The position numbers were made by a program, and so were the translations under genes. Source: Candidatus Thorarchaeota archaeon (GTDB lineage Archaea > Asgardarchaeota > Thorarchaeia > Thorarchaeales > Thorarchaeaceae). Taken from it: a DNA stretch of 24,022 nt. A model generated the notes under the pieces. That model searched no databases. It was not told where the DNA came from and worked only from the letters and a program-made list of their open reading frames with translations. The stretch is taken from the NCBI GenBank assembly GCA_016841005.1, contig JAEORG010000151.1, forward strand, positions 1 to 24,022, read 5' to 3'. Of this stretch, positions 1 to 7,835 are shown piece by piece; within the stretch, counting starts at the first letter, position 1; each line of letters opens with the position of its first letter.

Positions 1-901
1 GGTGTACATTTGCATCCACTTTTTCTATGTCAAGTTCGATATCCAAAGCGCACATTGGATATCTTCCTTTCATCAAGAGAGAGGAATACACAACATCAAG
101 TGTGTTGTTCAATCGTTGATCTTCAATTGGTCGTTTTCTTATCGAGAAGAACTGCCTGCTTCGGTTTCCTCTTGAAACACTTGTGTCGGTGATAAATCCT
201 TGAATTGTTATTCCTGCTTTCTGGTCATTAATCTCAATTAGACTGTTAGCAACATCCAATCCCCAGAGAGCAAGTACACGCTCCTGAGGAGTTTGATTAC
301 TCGGACAATCAAGGATCATGGTCCCGTCTCGGATATATCTGAATCCGATATCGTTACGGATGATTGCATGTTTCATGATAGTATCAAGAATTCGCTGGCT
401 CTCAACTCTGGGATATGAGAGATGCTTTCTTCTTGCTGGAACATTCTTGAAGAGCTCTTTGACCTCAACCTTGGTTCCTTGAGCCCTAGAGGCATCAGAG
501 ATATCAGGAATCTGACCAGCTCGAGACTGAATCTTTGTTCCAATTTCCTCTTTTTCAAACCGCGTCACAATTTCCAAATTTGCTACTGCAGATATACTAG
601 CTAATGCCTCTCCCCTAAATCCGTAAGTGAATATAGAATCTATGTCCTCTCTCTTTGAAATCTTGCTTGTAGAGTGTCGGAGCGTACAGACTAGACAGTC
701 TTCCCTCTCGATTCCCTCTCCATTATCAGAAACTGAGATCAAATCAATTCCCCCACCCTCTATCTGAATGTCTATGTGTGTTGCACTTGCATCTAGCGCA
801 TTCTCAATGAGTTCCTTCACAATTGACGCTGGATTCTCAATAACCTCTCCTGCAGATATTAGTGATACTAGTTTTTCATCAAGAACTTTGATCTTCCCCA
901 T
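1..901 (-). CDS. mutL: DNA mismatch repair protein MutL, N-terminal part (runs off the left edge)
   Basis: MutL is the GHKL-ATPase matchmaker that couples mismatch-bound MutS to strand incision. The visible 300 codons hold the N-terminal ATPase and transducer. Motif I is KELIENALDA (residues 29-38, with the general base E30 and Mg ligand N34). Motif II is SDNGEGI (about 58-64), followed by TSKI (about 80) and YGFRGEALASI (about 93-103). The MutL block GTKVEVKELFKNVPARRKH follows. The reading is cut inside VDANVH, which matches the conserved VDVNVHP near residue 300 of MutL proteins, so the C-terminal dimerisation domain and any endonuclease motif lie outside the window. The start is ATG at 901, with AGGTG just upstream. 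It begins 9 bases after the amidohydrolase stop and is probably co-transcribed with it. A full mutS lies about 12 kb away on the same strand. Family assignment is very secure. Confidence 0.96.
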   Translation of the reverse strand, partial: MGKIKVLDEKLVSLISAGEVIENPASIVKELIENALDASATHIDIQIEGGGIDLISVSDNGEGIEREDCLVCTLRHSTSKISKREDIDSIFTYGFRGEALASISAVANLEIVTRFEKEEIGTKIQSRAGQIPDISDASRAQGTKVEVKELFKNVPARRKHLSYPRVESQRILDTIMKHAIIRNDIGFRYIRDGTMILDCPSNQTPQERVLALWGLDVANSLIEINDQKAGITIQGFITDTSVSRGNRSRQFFSIRKRPIEDQRLNNTLDVVYSSLLMKGRYPMCALDIELDIEKVDANVH

Positions 902-910
902 GTTTTACAC

Positions 911-2488
911 CTATGACCTAGTGGGAGTGTATACAGTTTCTCCACCCAAGATTGTCATCTCGATTTCAATGTCCTTAATTCTTTCAGGAGGAGTTGCCAG
1001 GATATCACTAGAGAGAACTAGAAAGTCTGCTCTTGCCCCTTCCCTGATGATTCCTATTGTGCGTTCAATCATTGATGCATAGGCACTCTCGCGAGTATAA
1101 CATCTGAGTGCTTCTTCGACTGTCAAGCGAACCAAAGGATTTGGATGTGTTGTAGCAGACCAAATCCCGTATAACGGACCCAAAGGCATTCCATCCGATC
1201 CGAATGCAAGACGTGCACCGTTATCAAGCGCTGTTCTAAACTGGTTCATCAACTCTACTCGTTCTTTCTCGAATCTTTGTTCATAGAGGCCTCCCTCAAG
1301 TTGCCACATCGATACGAAGTTAGGTTGCATTGAAAGAATAAGACCGAGAGATACTGCACGACGAATCTGTTCTTCGCTGATTAATTCTGCATGTTCGATA
1401 CGATGACGTTGGCTTCTAACGAGTGCTTTTGATTCTTCACTATTATTACATGACGAAATATACTCCTCAAACGCAGTGAGTATCATTTCAATTGCCCTAT
1501 CACCTATAGCATGCGTAACAGTTTGAATTGAACCCTCAATCGCTTTGTGAATGATTTTCTTGTACTCTTTCTTTTCCATGAGTAGCATGCCTAGATTATC
1601 TTTAGATCCCTTGTATGGCTTAGATACAGCAGCAGTCCCAGCTCCTATTGATCCATCAGTGAATATTTTCAGACCACCTATCCTTGTTAGTGGAGTACCC
1701 ATCCCAGTAGTGATTCCAAGTTTGAGTAGATGGTTAAGCTGTTCATGTGGGATATTTATCACCATTCTTGCACTCATCTCATTTCTTTGCTCAATGGCTC
1801 TTATATGACGCAAGTATCCTTTGGAAACATTATCAATTCCTGTTGTGATACCTAATGAGGCTGCAATCTTTGTACCATCTACAACTCCTTGTTGGATTTC
1901 TTTTGGCGTACCTTGGAATGCATCATACATCTCATCAATATCTTTGAAAACTCCATTTGGGTTTCCATTCTTATCCTTCTCCACGCCTTCGTGCTTAAGA
2001 TTGACTCCAATCCTCTGGATTCCAAGTGTATTCGTGGAAATTAAATGCCCATCAATTCGAATAGCGACTACTGGTTTGTCTTTTGATACCTTGTCTAGAT
2101 CTTTTGCTTTGAGATACTTTTTCGATGACCAGAAGCTTTCATCATATCCCCACCCAACAATCCATTCTCGATCCGGATTAATTTCTGCATACTTTCTCAG
2201 GATACTTATTGCCTCTTGAGCTGATTTGGCATTGGTGAGATTTGCTTGTCGAGAACGAATACCAGAACCGGTAAGATGAGTATGACCATCCACAAATCCA
2301 GGAACTACAGTTTTACCTCCGAGGTCCATAACCCTATACGCATGGGGAATAAGATCGATTACATCCTCGTCATTTCCAACAGCAATAATCTTGTAGCTTT
2401 TAACTGCCATTGCAGTTGCTCTCGGTTTTTCAGGATCCATTGTGATAATATTACCATTAACAACCACAAGATCAGCTTCAATCTTCAC
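911..2488 (-). CDS. Amidohydrolase family 3 protein (YtcJ-like metal-dependent hydrolase)
   Basis: This 525-residue protein belongs to the amidohydrolase superfamily, YtcJ/amidohydrolase_3 branch, which hydrolyses C-N or related bonds using a metal centre in a TIM barrel. Direct evidence is the strand-1 metal motif PGFVDGHTHL (H69 and H71), a later HAIGDRAI, then HRIEHAE, and the C-terminal GSDGMP with the metal-binding Asp. The N-terminal segment LVVVNGNIITMD and the C-terminal ADFLVLSSDI form the small beta domain typical of the superfamily. There is no signal peptide or membrane segment, so it is expected in the cytoplasm. The substrate cannot be told from sequence; relatives are often annotated only as amidohydrolases. 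The start is GTG at 2488, with GGAG nine bases upstream. It is followed after 9 bases by mutL, with no evident functional tie. Confidence 0.92.
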   Translation of the reverse strand: MKIEADLVVVNGNIITMDPEKPRATAMAVKSYKIIAVGNDEDVIDLIPHAYRVMDLGGKTVVPGFVDGHTHLTGSGIRSRQANLTNAKSAQEAISILRKYAEINPDREWIVGWGYDESFWSSKKYLKAKDLDKVSKDKPVVAIRIDGHLISTNTLGIQRIGVNLKHEGVEKDKNGNPNGVFKDIDEMYDAFQGTPKEIQQGVVDGTKIAASLGITTGIDNVSKGYLRHIRAIEQRNEMSARMVINIPHEQLNHLLKLGITTGMGTPLTRIGGLKIFTDGSIGAGTAAVSKPYKGSKDNLGMLLMEKKEYKKIIHKAIEGSIQTVTHAIGDRAIEMILTAFEEYISSCNNSEESKALVRSQRHRIEHAELISEEQIRRAVSLGLILSMQPNFVSMWQLEGGLYEQRFEKERVELMNQFRTALDNGARLAFGSDGMPLGPLYGIWSATTHPNPLVRLTVEEALRCYTRESAYASMIERTIGIIREGARADFLVLSSDILATPPERIKDIEIEMTILGGETVYTPTRS

Positions 2489-2513
2489 TTAGGATCTCTC
2501 CTTCATCTACGAG

Positions 2514-2559
2514 GTAACTCATGCATATCTTTCTTGCCTATGAATCATCCACGAGTTAC
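2514..2559 (-). other. Inverted repeat between the transaldolase and amidohydrolase genes
   Basis: The arms are 2514-2523 (GTAACTCATG) and 2550-2559 (CACGAGTTAC), matching 9 of 10 positions; in minus-strand RNA the odd pair is a G-U wobble. The loop is 26 bases. One arm includes the transaldolase stop codon and the other sits just before the ribosome-binding site of the amidohydrolase. No T-run follows it, so it is not an obvious terminator; it could be an RNA processing or stability element. Its function is not shown. Confidence 0.35.
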
Positions 2560-3203
2560 TTTTTTGGGACTTTTTTCCAGTCTGCCAGAAACTTCTCAAT
2601 ACCGACATCGGTTAATGGATGATTGACCATCTTATCAAGAACAGCAGGAGGAATTGTTGCAATGTCTGCACCAAGGAGTGCTGCTTCATATACATGCAAT
2701 GGATGTCTAATGCTAGCAACGATAACTTCTGTAGCAAAACCGTAGTTAGAATAGATGTCAACAATATCAGAGATCAATTGCATTCCAGTATGACCTACAT
2801 CATCGAGGCGTCCTATAAATGGTGAAATAAAAGATGCACCAGCTTTGGCAGCAAGCAATGCTTGATTTGCACTAAAACACAGTGTTACGTTTGTCTTGAT
2901 ACCTTCATCAGCACAAACCTTTGTAGCTTTGAGACCTTCCCACGTTAGGGGAATCTTGATAGCTGCGTTTTCTATCCAGGTATTTAGCTCTCGTGCTTCT
3001 TTGAGCATGCCTTCTGCATCCTCTGATACTACTTCAAGGCTGATTGGTCCTTTCACAAATGACGCAATCTCATCGATAACCTCCCGGAATTCCCGACCTT
3101 CTTTTGCCACAAGACTTGGGTTGGTTGTCACTCCATCCACCATACCTCTCTCGTGTGCCTTGCGAATAGCTTCAACATTTGCTGTATCAATAAAGAACTT
3201 CAT
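2556..3203 (-). CDS. tal: Transaldolase, short TalC/FSA subfamily
   Basis: This 215-residue TIM-barrel aldolase transfers a three-carbon dihydroxyacetone unit between sugar phosphates in the non-oxidative pentose phosphate pathway. The Schiff-base lysine is K83 in [18 protein letters not shown] and [13 protein letters not shown] mark the N-terminus, and [17 protein letters not shown] is typical of the group. Two positions favour true transaldolase over fructose-6-phosphate aldolase: E57 (SLEVVS), where E. coli FSA has Q59, and F129 (SPFIGRLDD), where FSA has Tyr131. The start is ATG 3203 (MKFFIDTA), preceded by GATGAG. An in-frame upstream start at 3254 would lie before the likely transcription start, so it is rejected. 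It lies downstream of ribulose-phosphate epimerase, which acts in the same pathway; no transketolase is in the window. Confidence 0.94.
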   Translation of the reverse strand: MKFFIDTANVEAIRKAHERGMVDGVTTNPSLVAKEGREFREVIDEIASFVKGPISLEVVSEDAEGMLKEARELNTWIENAAIKIPLTWEGLKATKVCADEGIKTNVTLCFSANQALLAAKAGASFISPFIGRLDDVGHTGMQLISDIVDIYSNYGFATEVIVASIRHPLHVYEAALLGADIATIPPAVLDKMVNHPLTDVGIEKFLADWKKVPKK

Positions 3204-3253
3204 TCTACTCATCTCATACTGGGGAATCTGTGAGTAGATTTTCTGATGATTCA

Positions 3254-3261
3254 TATATTAC
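3254..3261 (-). promoter_or_regulatory. Possible TATA box for the transaldolase gene
   Basis: Read on the minus strand this is TAATATAT, about 54 bases before ATG 3203. With usual archaeal spacing, transcription would begin near 3232 and leave a leader of about 28 bases that includes the GATGAG ribosome-binding site. It could be an internal promoter of the epimerase-transaldolase unit. Confidence 0.4.
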
Positions 3262-3273
3262 ATTGTCTATGGG

Positions 3274-3930
3274 TCACTTGCACGCTGCTCTTAGATCCCT
3301 CACCGCTTGAGCGATATCTTTAGCCTTAAAAACCGCAGACCCTGCAATGAAGAAATTAGCTCCTGCCTTATACAATGGTCCAATTGTAGTCGTATCCACA
3401 CCGCCATCAACAGCAATGTGAACTCCTGGTTTATTCTCATCAAGCATTTCCCTGAGTCGACGAGTCTTCTCCAATGCGTTTGGAATAAATTTCTGACCAC
3501 CAAAACCAGGACACACACTCATCAAAAGAACTGCATCCAGTTTGTCGATTAATGGTTCAACCCAATCTACTGGTGTTCCTGGATTAAGTGTAATTCCAGC
3601 CTTTGCACCTAAATCGGTAATCAACTGAACTGTTCTATATACATCGTAAGACGCCTCAATATGAGGATAGATTAGATCAACTCCTGCATCAACAAACTTT
3701 GGGATGTACTTGTCCGGGTTTGTAATCATCAGATGTGCATCAAGAGGTTTCTTGGTTATTCTCTTCATGGTTTCTGCAATCATCGGTCCATACGAAATAT
3801 TCGGGACGAAGTGACCGTCCATTATGTCAAGATGGAAATATTCAGGATCTCCTTCTTCTGCTTTCTTGATATCATCTTCAAGTCTTGCAAAGTTGGCAGA
3901 AAGGATTGAGGGAGAGATTATTGGGTCCAT
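3274..3930 (-). CDS. rpe: Ribulose-phosphate 3-epimerase
   Basis: It interconverts D-ribulose 5-phosphate and D-xylulose 5-phosphate in the cytoplasm. The protein is 218 residues, the usual size, and has the complete family pattern: ISPSILSANFARL at the N-terminus, FHLDIMDGHFVPN with the metal/catalytic His and Asp, DAHLM, MSVCPGFGGQKF, and VDGGV with the second catalytic Asp, followed by GANFFIAGSAVF for phosphate binding. In most members the loop reads MSVNPGFGGQ; here Cys replaces Asn. Three in-frame starts exist: TTG 3954, ATG 3942 and ATG 3930. ATG 3930 is preferred because AGGATGG lies at a suitable distance and MDPIISPSILSANF is the normal family start. It leads a minus-strand unit with transaldolase 70 bases downstream. 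Confidence 0.96.
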   Translation of the reverse strand: MDPIISPSILSANFARLEDDIKKAEEGDPEYFHLDIMDGHFVPNISYGPMIAETMKRITKKPLDAHLMITNPDKYIPKFVDAGVDLIYPHIEASYDVYRTVQLITDLGAKAGITLNPGTPVDWVEPLIDKLDAVLLMSVCPGFGGQKFIPNALEKTRRLREMLDENKPGVHIAVDGGVDTTTIGPLYKAGANFFIAGSAVFKAKDIAQAVRDLRAACK

Positions 3931-3975
3931 GATTGATACCATCCTGAGAGGCAAGACCCAAGAATCCCTCGACCG

Positions 3976-3983
3976 TATTTAAG
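3976..3983 (-). promoter_or_regulatory. Probable TATA box for the rpe gene
   Basis: Read on the minus strand this is CTTAAATA, about 50 bases before ATG 3930. It predicts a transcription start near 3954, between the permease stop and the epimerase start. It separates the rpe unit from the ABC transporter unit upstream. Confidence 0.5.
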
Positions 3984-4003
3984 ATTCTCCTAAAGGATTG
4001 AAA

Positions 4004-5641
4004 TCAGTCCTTAAGCAAACGAACCACATATCGATTACAGAACAGTGCTACTAGAAATGAAAGACTTAGTTGGACTAGAAGGCAGAGCATGTGAAATCCA
4101 GTAAGAATCATTACAAGCCCATACCCTACTAGAGGGACAATTCCCAGCAGCCCCCCAACAATTCCAGCTATAAAGACCAATGATGTATTTCCGGTGAAAG
4201 AGATAGCTACCGCCCTTCCTCCTCCTTGTAATTTGTATATGATACCCCCAGATAGTGTTGCAATTCCATAACCTGCTGGAACTTGTGCAACAGGTATCAG
4301 TAGCACTAGCGGAGTGATGAGTTGTTGAAGAGCAAGTATGACTGTAATCAATGTAAGGCTCACAATGTATATTGGATACGCAATTCCAACCTTAGCCCGA
4401 AGAGTCATCCTTGTACTCTGAGGTAGGCCTTCTTGTATTGATGCCCCTTGTGAGTCAAACATCAATATAGATACAAGCGAAATGCCTCCGAATAAGTTGG
4501 CGTATTCGATTGCAACCAATGCAGTCATACTTCGGACACCCCCACCCCAGAAGGCAATCATTGGATAAATCATAATCAGCAGAAAGAATGGCATAACAAA
4601 GACAAATGCTGAGCCAATATTTTTAGTTGCAAGTTTAATGTCCTTTCGGATTAGAGCTTTTAATGGTGAGGTCACCTCTATGGCAATATCCCTAAGCAAT
4701 CCGATTCTTCCTTCTGTAGTTCCACCTAGACTTACTTCTCGAAGTGATGCACCTGCGCTCTGAAATGATTTTATCGCAATCACAGAGTAAACACCTGTAG
4801 CAACAATCCCTATCAGAATTGCTTCAATATTGAAGGAGATTCCGTAAGTTACTGTTGAACTCAGGAATCCAAACGAGAATGGAAATATCATTGCTAGAAC
4901 TGTATAAGCACTAGGACCTACTGAGGCTGCTATTGCTACAACAATCTGGACAACTTCATACATCACACTCGATATCATGTAGACGCTAACAAAGCCTAAT
5001 ACAAGTCCAAATGTTGCTGCGAGGCGAACAACTGTAGACATCCGTGATTCATCCGCACTATGTGTTTTACGATGATACCATTTGGCAAATCTGAGCAGAG
5101 CGCCTATTGAGATACATACAGTTGCTGTACAACCAACAAGTGCAATGAGTGCGGCTAATGGTCCAAAAATAATCAATGATGCTGTAGGATAAATGGTCAC
5201 AAGAAATGCTGCTGGTGCAATGAAAACTCGTGCAAATGAAAGTATTGAAAGATTCTCAAGTTCTTTCTTACTTAGTGGAAGTGAACTTGGTAAACGCATA
5301 GCTCCTGATACAAAGAATCCTGTTGTAGTTGTCAGGTTGAGAAAGAATAGGATCACGAAGCTGAACAGTAGGAATAACCCGAATCCTAGTGCCATTCTGA
5401 CATCAGGATTTCCTATAGCTGTGTCAAATCCGACCATACCTATTGTAATTGCTGCTAAAGTAATGACAAGAACTCCTGATAGTAATGCGGTTATTCTTGA
5501 CGAGGATCGTATCTGTCTTGCAATTTTCTCAGGATTCTCTTTTACGCGCGAGAGATTAGTTGGATTGGTTTCAAGATAGCCCTTGAACCTGACCTCAGTA
5601 GCGATGACTCCCGCTAGACGCCATCGTTCTGAGAATTTCAT
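4004..5641 (-). CDS. ABC transporter permease, multi-spanning membrane protein
   Basis: This is a 545-residue, strongly hydrophobic protein with about 12 predicted membrane helices, arranged in two halves separated by a charged stretch near residues 280-315. The first hydrophobic segments are near residues 50-70 and 85-110, and the last group is near 440-535. It is the membrane partner of the ATPase encoded just upstream: their genes overlap by four bases (ATGA), a sign of translational coupling. Size and topology resemble ABC-2 type export permeases found with single-domain ATPases in archaea and Bacillus-type bacteria. The start ATG 5641 is fixed by the overlap. The transported substrate is unknown; nothing in the sequence points to a specific ligand. 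Confidence 0.82.
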   Translation of the reverse strand: MKFSERWRLAGVIATEVRFKGYLETNPTNLSRVKENPEKIARQIRSSSRITALLSGVLVITLAAITIGMVGFDTAIGNPDVRMALGFGLFLLFSFVILFFLNLTTTTGFFVSGAMRLPSSLPLSKKELENLSILSFARVFIAPAAFLVTIYPTASLIIFGPLAALIALVGCTATVCISIGALLRFAKWYHRKTHSADESRMSTVVRLAATFGLVLGFVSVYMISSVMYEVVQIVVAIAASVGPSAYTVLAMIFPFSFGFLSSTVTYGISFNIEAILIGIVATGVYSVIAIKSFQSAGASLREVSLGGTTEGRIGLLRDIAIEVTSPLKALIRKDIKLATKNIGSAFVFVMPFFLLIMIYPMIAFWGGGVRSMTALVAIEYANLFGGISLVSILMFDSQGASIQEGLPQSTRMTLRAKVGIAYPIYIVSLTLITVILALQQLITPLVLLIPVAQVPAGYGIATLSGGIIYKLQGGGRAVAISFTGNTSLVFIAGIVGGLLGIVPLVGYGLVMILTGFHMLCLLVQLSLSFLVALFCNRYVVRLLKD

Positions 5642-6417
5642 TCTTCAAGAGCCCTCCTTAGTGTATCAACTCCGATCTTTACATCTTCTTCATCCTCTGT
5701 CAATCTAAGGAAGATATTTTCGAGTGTAGCTCCCTTGTCGTTTGTCTTGGAACGTAATTCCGCGAGAGTTCCCATACCAACTAGGATTCCATCATCAATT
5801 ATCGCAACTCGATCCACCAAACCTTCCGCGACTTCCATGATGTGAGTGCTAAGTAATACAGCTCCCCCATTATCAACATGTATCTTGATAATGTCCTTCA
5901 TGATTTTCGTGGTTCTTACATCTAGACCACTGAATGGTTCATCTAGAATAAGGAGTTTGGGCGCATGAAGCAGAGCCGCAATGAGCATTGTTTTCTGTTT
6001 ATTTCCTTGAGAGAGGGTTACTATCAGGGTATCATAGTATTTCTCGAAATCCAGAGCTTTTACGAATTCTGTTACTCTTCTAGTCATCTTTTCTGCAGAG
6101 AGTTCTCGGATGCTTGAGATGAAGTTGAATAATTCTCTAGGAGTGAGAGAGTCGTATAGTTGAATCTCTTCTGGCACATATCCAACGACTTTCTTGACTT
6201 CGATTGGGTTATCGTTAGATGATATTGAGAATACATTAGCTTCTCCACTATCTGCATCTAATAGACCCATCAATACCTTAATTGTAGTGGACTTTCCAGC
6301 ACCATTTGGTCCAAGAAGGCCAAATATTTCTCCTTCTTTTACCTCAAAGCTGATACCATCAACAGCTACTAAGTCACCATATGATTTTACTAAATTATTA
6401 ATTTCTACTGCTGCCAA
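5638..6417 (-). CDS. ABC transporter ATP-binding protein (ABC-2 export type)
   Basis: This cytoplasmic ATPase powers the permease encoded immediately downstream. With a TTG start it is 259 residues. It shows Walker A GPNGAGKST (about 36-44), a Q-loop region VVGYVPEE, the signature LSQGNKQK, Walker B LLILDEPFSGLD, and the H-loop STHIMEVAE. The signature is unusual: most relatives have LSGGMKQR, and here the first Gly is Gln. TTG 6417 is preferred because GGAGG lies eight bases before it and a TATA box predicts transcription starting near 6441. ATG 6432 is also possible, giving 264 residues, but has no ribosome-binding site. The family resembles CcmA/YtrB-like exporters, so drug, peptide or lipid export are all possible. 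The gene lies next to a palindromic operator candidate, which suggests local repression. Confidence 0.93.
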   Translation of the reverse strand: MAAVEINNLVKSYGDLVAVDGISFEVKEGEIFGLLGPNGAGKSTTIKVLMGLLDADSGEANVFSISSNDNPIEVKKVVGYVPEEIQLYDSLTPRELFNFISSIRELSAEKMTRRVTEFVKALDFEKYYDTLIVTLSQGNKQKTMLIAALLHAPKLLILDEPFSGLDVRTTKIMKDIIKIHVDNGGAVLLSTHIMEVAEGLVDRVAIIDDGILVGMGTLAELRSKTNDKGATLENIFLRLTEDEEDVKIGVDTLRRALEE

Positions 6418-6465
6418 TATAATGGCCTCCATCGATAACCGCTTTCTGTATTTGCTCCAGTATCG

Positions 6466-6472
6466 ATTTATA
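6466..6472 (-). promoter_or_regulatory. TATA box of the ABC transporter operon
   Basis: On the minus strand this reads TATAAAT. Spacing predicts a transcription start near 6441, about 24 bases before TTG 6417, leaving room for the GGAGG site. It would place ATG 6432 only about 9 bases into the transcript. Confidence 0.6.
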
Positions 6473-6480
6473 CTCTGTAG

Positions 6481-6496
6481 TACAAAGTACTTTGTA
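6481..6496. promoter_or_regulatory. 16-base perfect palindrome, candidate repressor site
   Basis: TACAAAGTACTTTGTA is a perfect 16-base palindrome located 8 bases upstream of the ABC operon TATA box, overlapping or abutting the place where TFB would bind. A dimeric regulator (for example a GntR/YtrA or MarR/TrmB type) bound here could block transcription of the exporter. No regulator gene is seen in the window. Confidence 0.5.
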
Positions 6497-6710
6497 ATAA
6501 TATAAGATTTCCTTGGAACGCAATGCGATTATCATCGCATACTACTTGATCAGGAATGATATTATTCTATCAACCTTGACCAGTCTGTCAATGAATGTTG
6601 ACCTATTATCAGGTAGACATCGGATTAAATTTAGATAAGGTTGCGGTGCAACGCAAATTCTCATTTTCTTCGAAGTTTATCACAACAAATTGTACAATCT
6701 TCTCCAGATA

Positions 6711-7730
6711 TTATTCAACCCTGTTAGAACGGAAATTACTAGATAATGATACTAATCCAACAACAACTAGTAATGTAGGGCCGATAATGTACCCTGCCCA
6801 CAGAACAAACGCGAAAATTGCTACAATGATAAGCTTCGCGCTATCCTTTCTACTAAGATTCTCCCTCACAAGAATTCTTGTTGCAATGAACGACCCAATT
6901 AGCGAGTTCAGTATTACGAAAATAGTCACAACAATTAGAACATTAATTGGAGCTCCTAGGAGTGCAATTATTGTATTTTGAATAATAGAGAAACTGGTTG
7001 CGCCTATCATTAGTGATCCAATAATACCAATAAGATTCAGAGGTTTTACATCTGTCTTCAATGAGGGCTTTCTATAGAGCAAGAAACCCAGTCCTATCAT
7101 GAATGCAGCAACAAACAACGCAAAGATTTCAAAGTAATCCTGCCCGTCCCATTTATGGACTAAGATTGTAGTCAATGGTATACTAATCCAATCCCAGAGC
7201 GTATACGCTTCTATATGACCAAATACTATACTATATCTCTCTCCTGAATCCGGTTCATAGATTGCAATATAGTAGGTTCCAGTTTGAGGTGCTGGAAAGT
7301 CAACGTCCGCTACAAGATAGAATACACTTGGTGTGAATCCTTCAAATTCTGCAAATTCAGGTTCTGAATCAAAGACCATGACTCCTGCACCTTCAGGTAT
7401 TTCAAGATAACCTGGTGGAGTGCTTTGATTTGTGAGTCCCGGTCCCATGATTACAAGAATGGGTCGAAAATCAGTTTCTACTAATTCCATGGGGATAGCC
7501 AACCTGACATCTATTCTTTCTCCACTGGAATAATTAGCTTTGAAGTACTGAGGTTCAGCACCTTCATGTAATTCTGTATATGCAACCCATGAATTTTGAG
7601 GATCAATAATTTCTGTCGCTGCATCAAGTGACTCTCCTCCGCCTCCAATAGGTATGTGTGCCATTGCGGTTGCAGGAAGAAGGAATAGAGATAACAAAAT
7701 CCCAAATGTTACTGCCCGCCAAAATTGCAT
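6711..7730 (-). CDS. Membrane protein with signal peptide, extracytoplasmic domain and C-terminal helices; function unknown
   Basis: I do not recognise a named family. The 339-residue product starts with a clear Sec signal peptide (basic WR, hydrophobic run, ATAMA cleavage site near residue 24). About 160 residues of beta-rich extracytoplasmic sequence follow, including GTYYIAIYEPDSGERYSIVFG-like strands. About five membrane helices make up the C-terminal third, from roughly residue 200 (YFEIFALFVAAFMIGLGF) to LLVVVGLVSL near 325. The outer part recalls small jelly-roll or pre-peptidase-like domains that bind ligands or support surface proteins, but this is a loose resemblance. The start is ATG 7730, with no ribosome-binding site and a TATA-like box about 26 bases upstream, so the mRNA may be leaderless. 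It is divergent from the six-helix protein at 7836. Confidence 0.75.
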   Translation of the reverse strand: MQFWRAVTFGILLSLFLLPATAMAHIPIGGGGESLDAATEIIDPQNSWVAYTELHEGAEPQYFKANYSSGERIDVRLAIPMELVETDFRPILVIMGPGLTNQSTPPGYLEIPEGAGVMVFDSEPEFAEFEGFTPSVFYLVADVDFPAPQTGTYYIAIYEPDSGERYSIVFGHIEAYTLWDWISIPLTTILVHKWDGQDYFEIFALFVAAFMIGLGFLLYRKPSLKTDVKPLNLIGIIGSLMIGATSFSIIQNTIIALLGAPINVLIVVTIFVILNSLIGSFIATRILVRENLSRKDSAKLIIVAIFAFVLWAGYIIGPTLLVVVGLVSLSSNFRSNRVE

Positions 7731-7750
7731 TTGCTATTGATGGTCAAACC

Positions 7751-7761
7751 ATTTAAAAAAT
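7751..7761 (-). promoter_or_regulatory. Possible TATA box of a leaderless transcript
   Basis: The minus strand reads ATTTTTTAAAT, centred about 26 bases before ATG 7730. That spacing would put the transcription start at or next to the start codon, consistent with the lack of a ribosome-binding site there. Confidence 0.45.
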
Positions 7762-7798
7762 TAAGTTGGTTGCAAAACATTATCTCCTTTCTCTCAAA

Positions 7799-7810
7799 AT
7801 TTTACATAAT
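7799..7810 (+). promoter_or_regulatory. Weak TATA-like element before the 7836 gene
   Basis: AATTTTACATAA lies roughly 30 bases upstream of ATG 7836 and would put transcription near 7830. The match is weak, and the presence of GAGGT at 7822-7826 would then need a slightly earlier start. Confidence 0.25.
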
Positions 7811-7835
7811 ACCGTGCACTTGAGGTAATGTATCG

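Larger units (their letters stand above)
6433..6710. other. Intergenic region (278 bases) upstream of the ABC operon
   Basis: Apart from the promoter and palindrome at 6466-6496, this stretch holds a perfect 7-base stem with a 4-base loop at 6523-6540 (ATGCGAT/ATCGCAT) and an imperfect interrupted palindrome at 6596-6619 (TGTTGACCT, 6-base spacer, AGGTAGACA; 7 of 9 pairs). No convincing coding frame is seen. These may be binding sites or structures at the end of the upstream membrane-protein transcript. Confidence 0.4.

Noticed and set aside
10..192. Short plus-strand open frame at the left edge
   Set aside because: It is antisense to the clearly recognised MutL frame, which carries all ATPase motifs.
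3204..3254. N-terminal extension of the transaldolase from an in-frame start at 3254
   Set aside because: A TATA-like box overlaps that start, no ribosome-binding site precedes it, and the family begins at MKFFIDTA.
6523..6540. Stem-loop ATGCGAT-TATC-ATCGCAT as an intrinsic terminator
   Set aside because: No T-run follows on either strand, and a 7-base stem alone is weak; kept only as a note in the intergenic entry.
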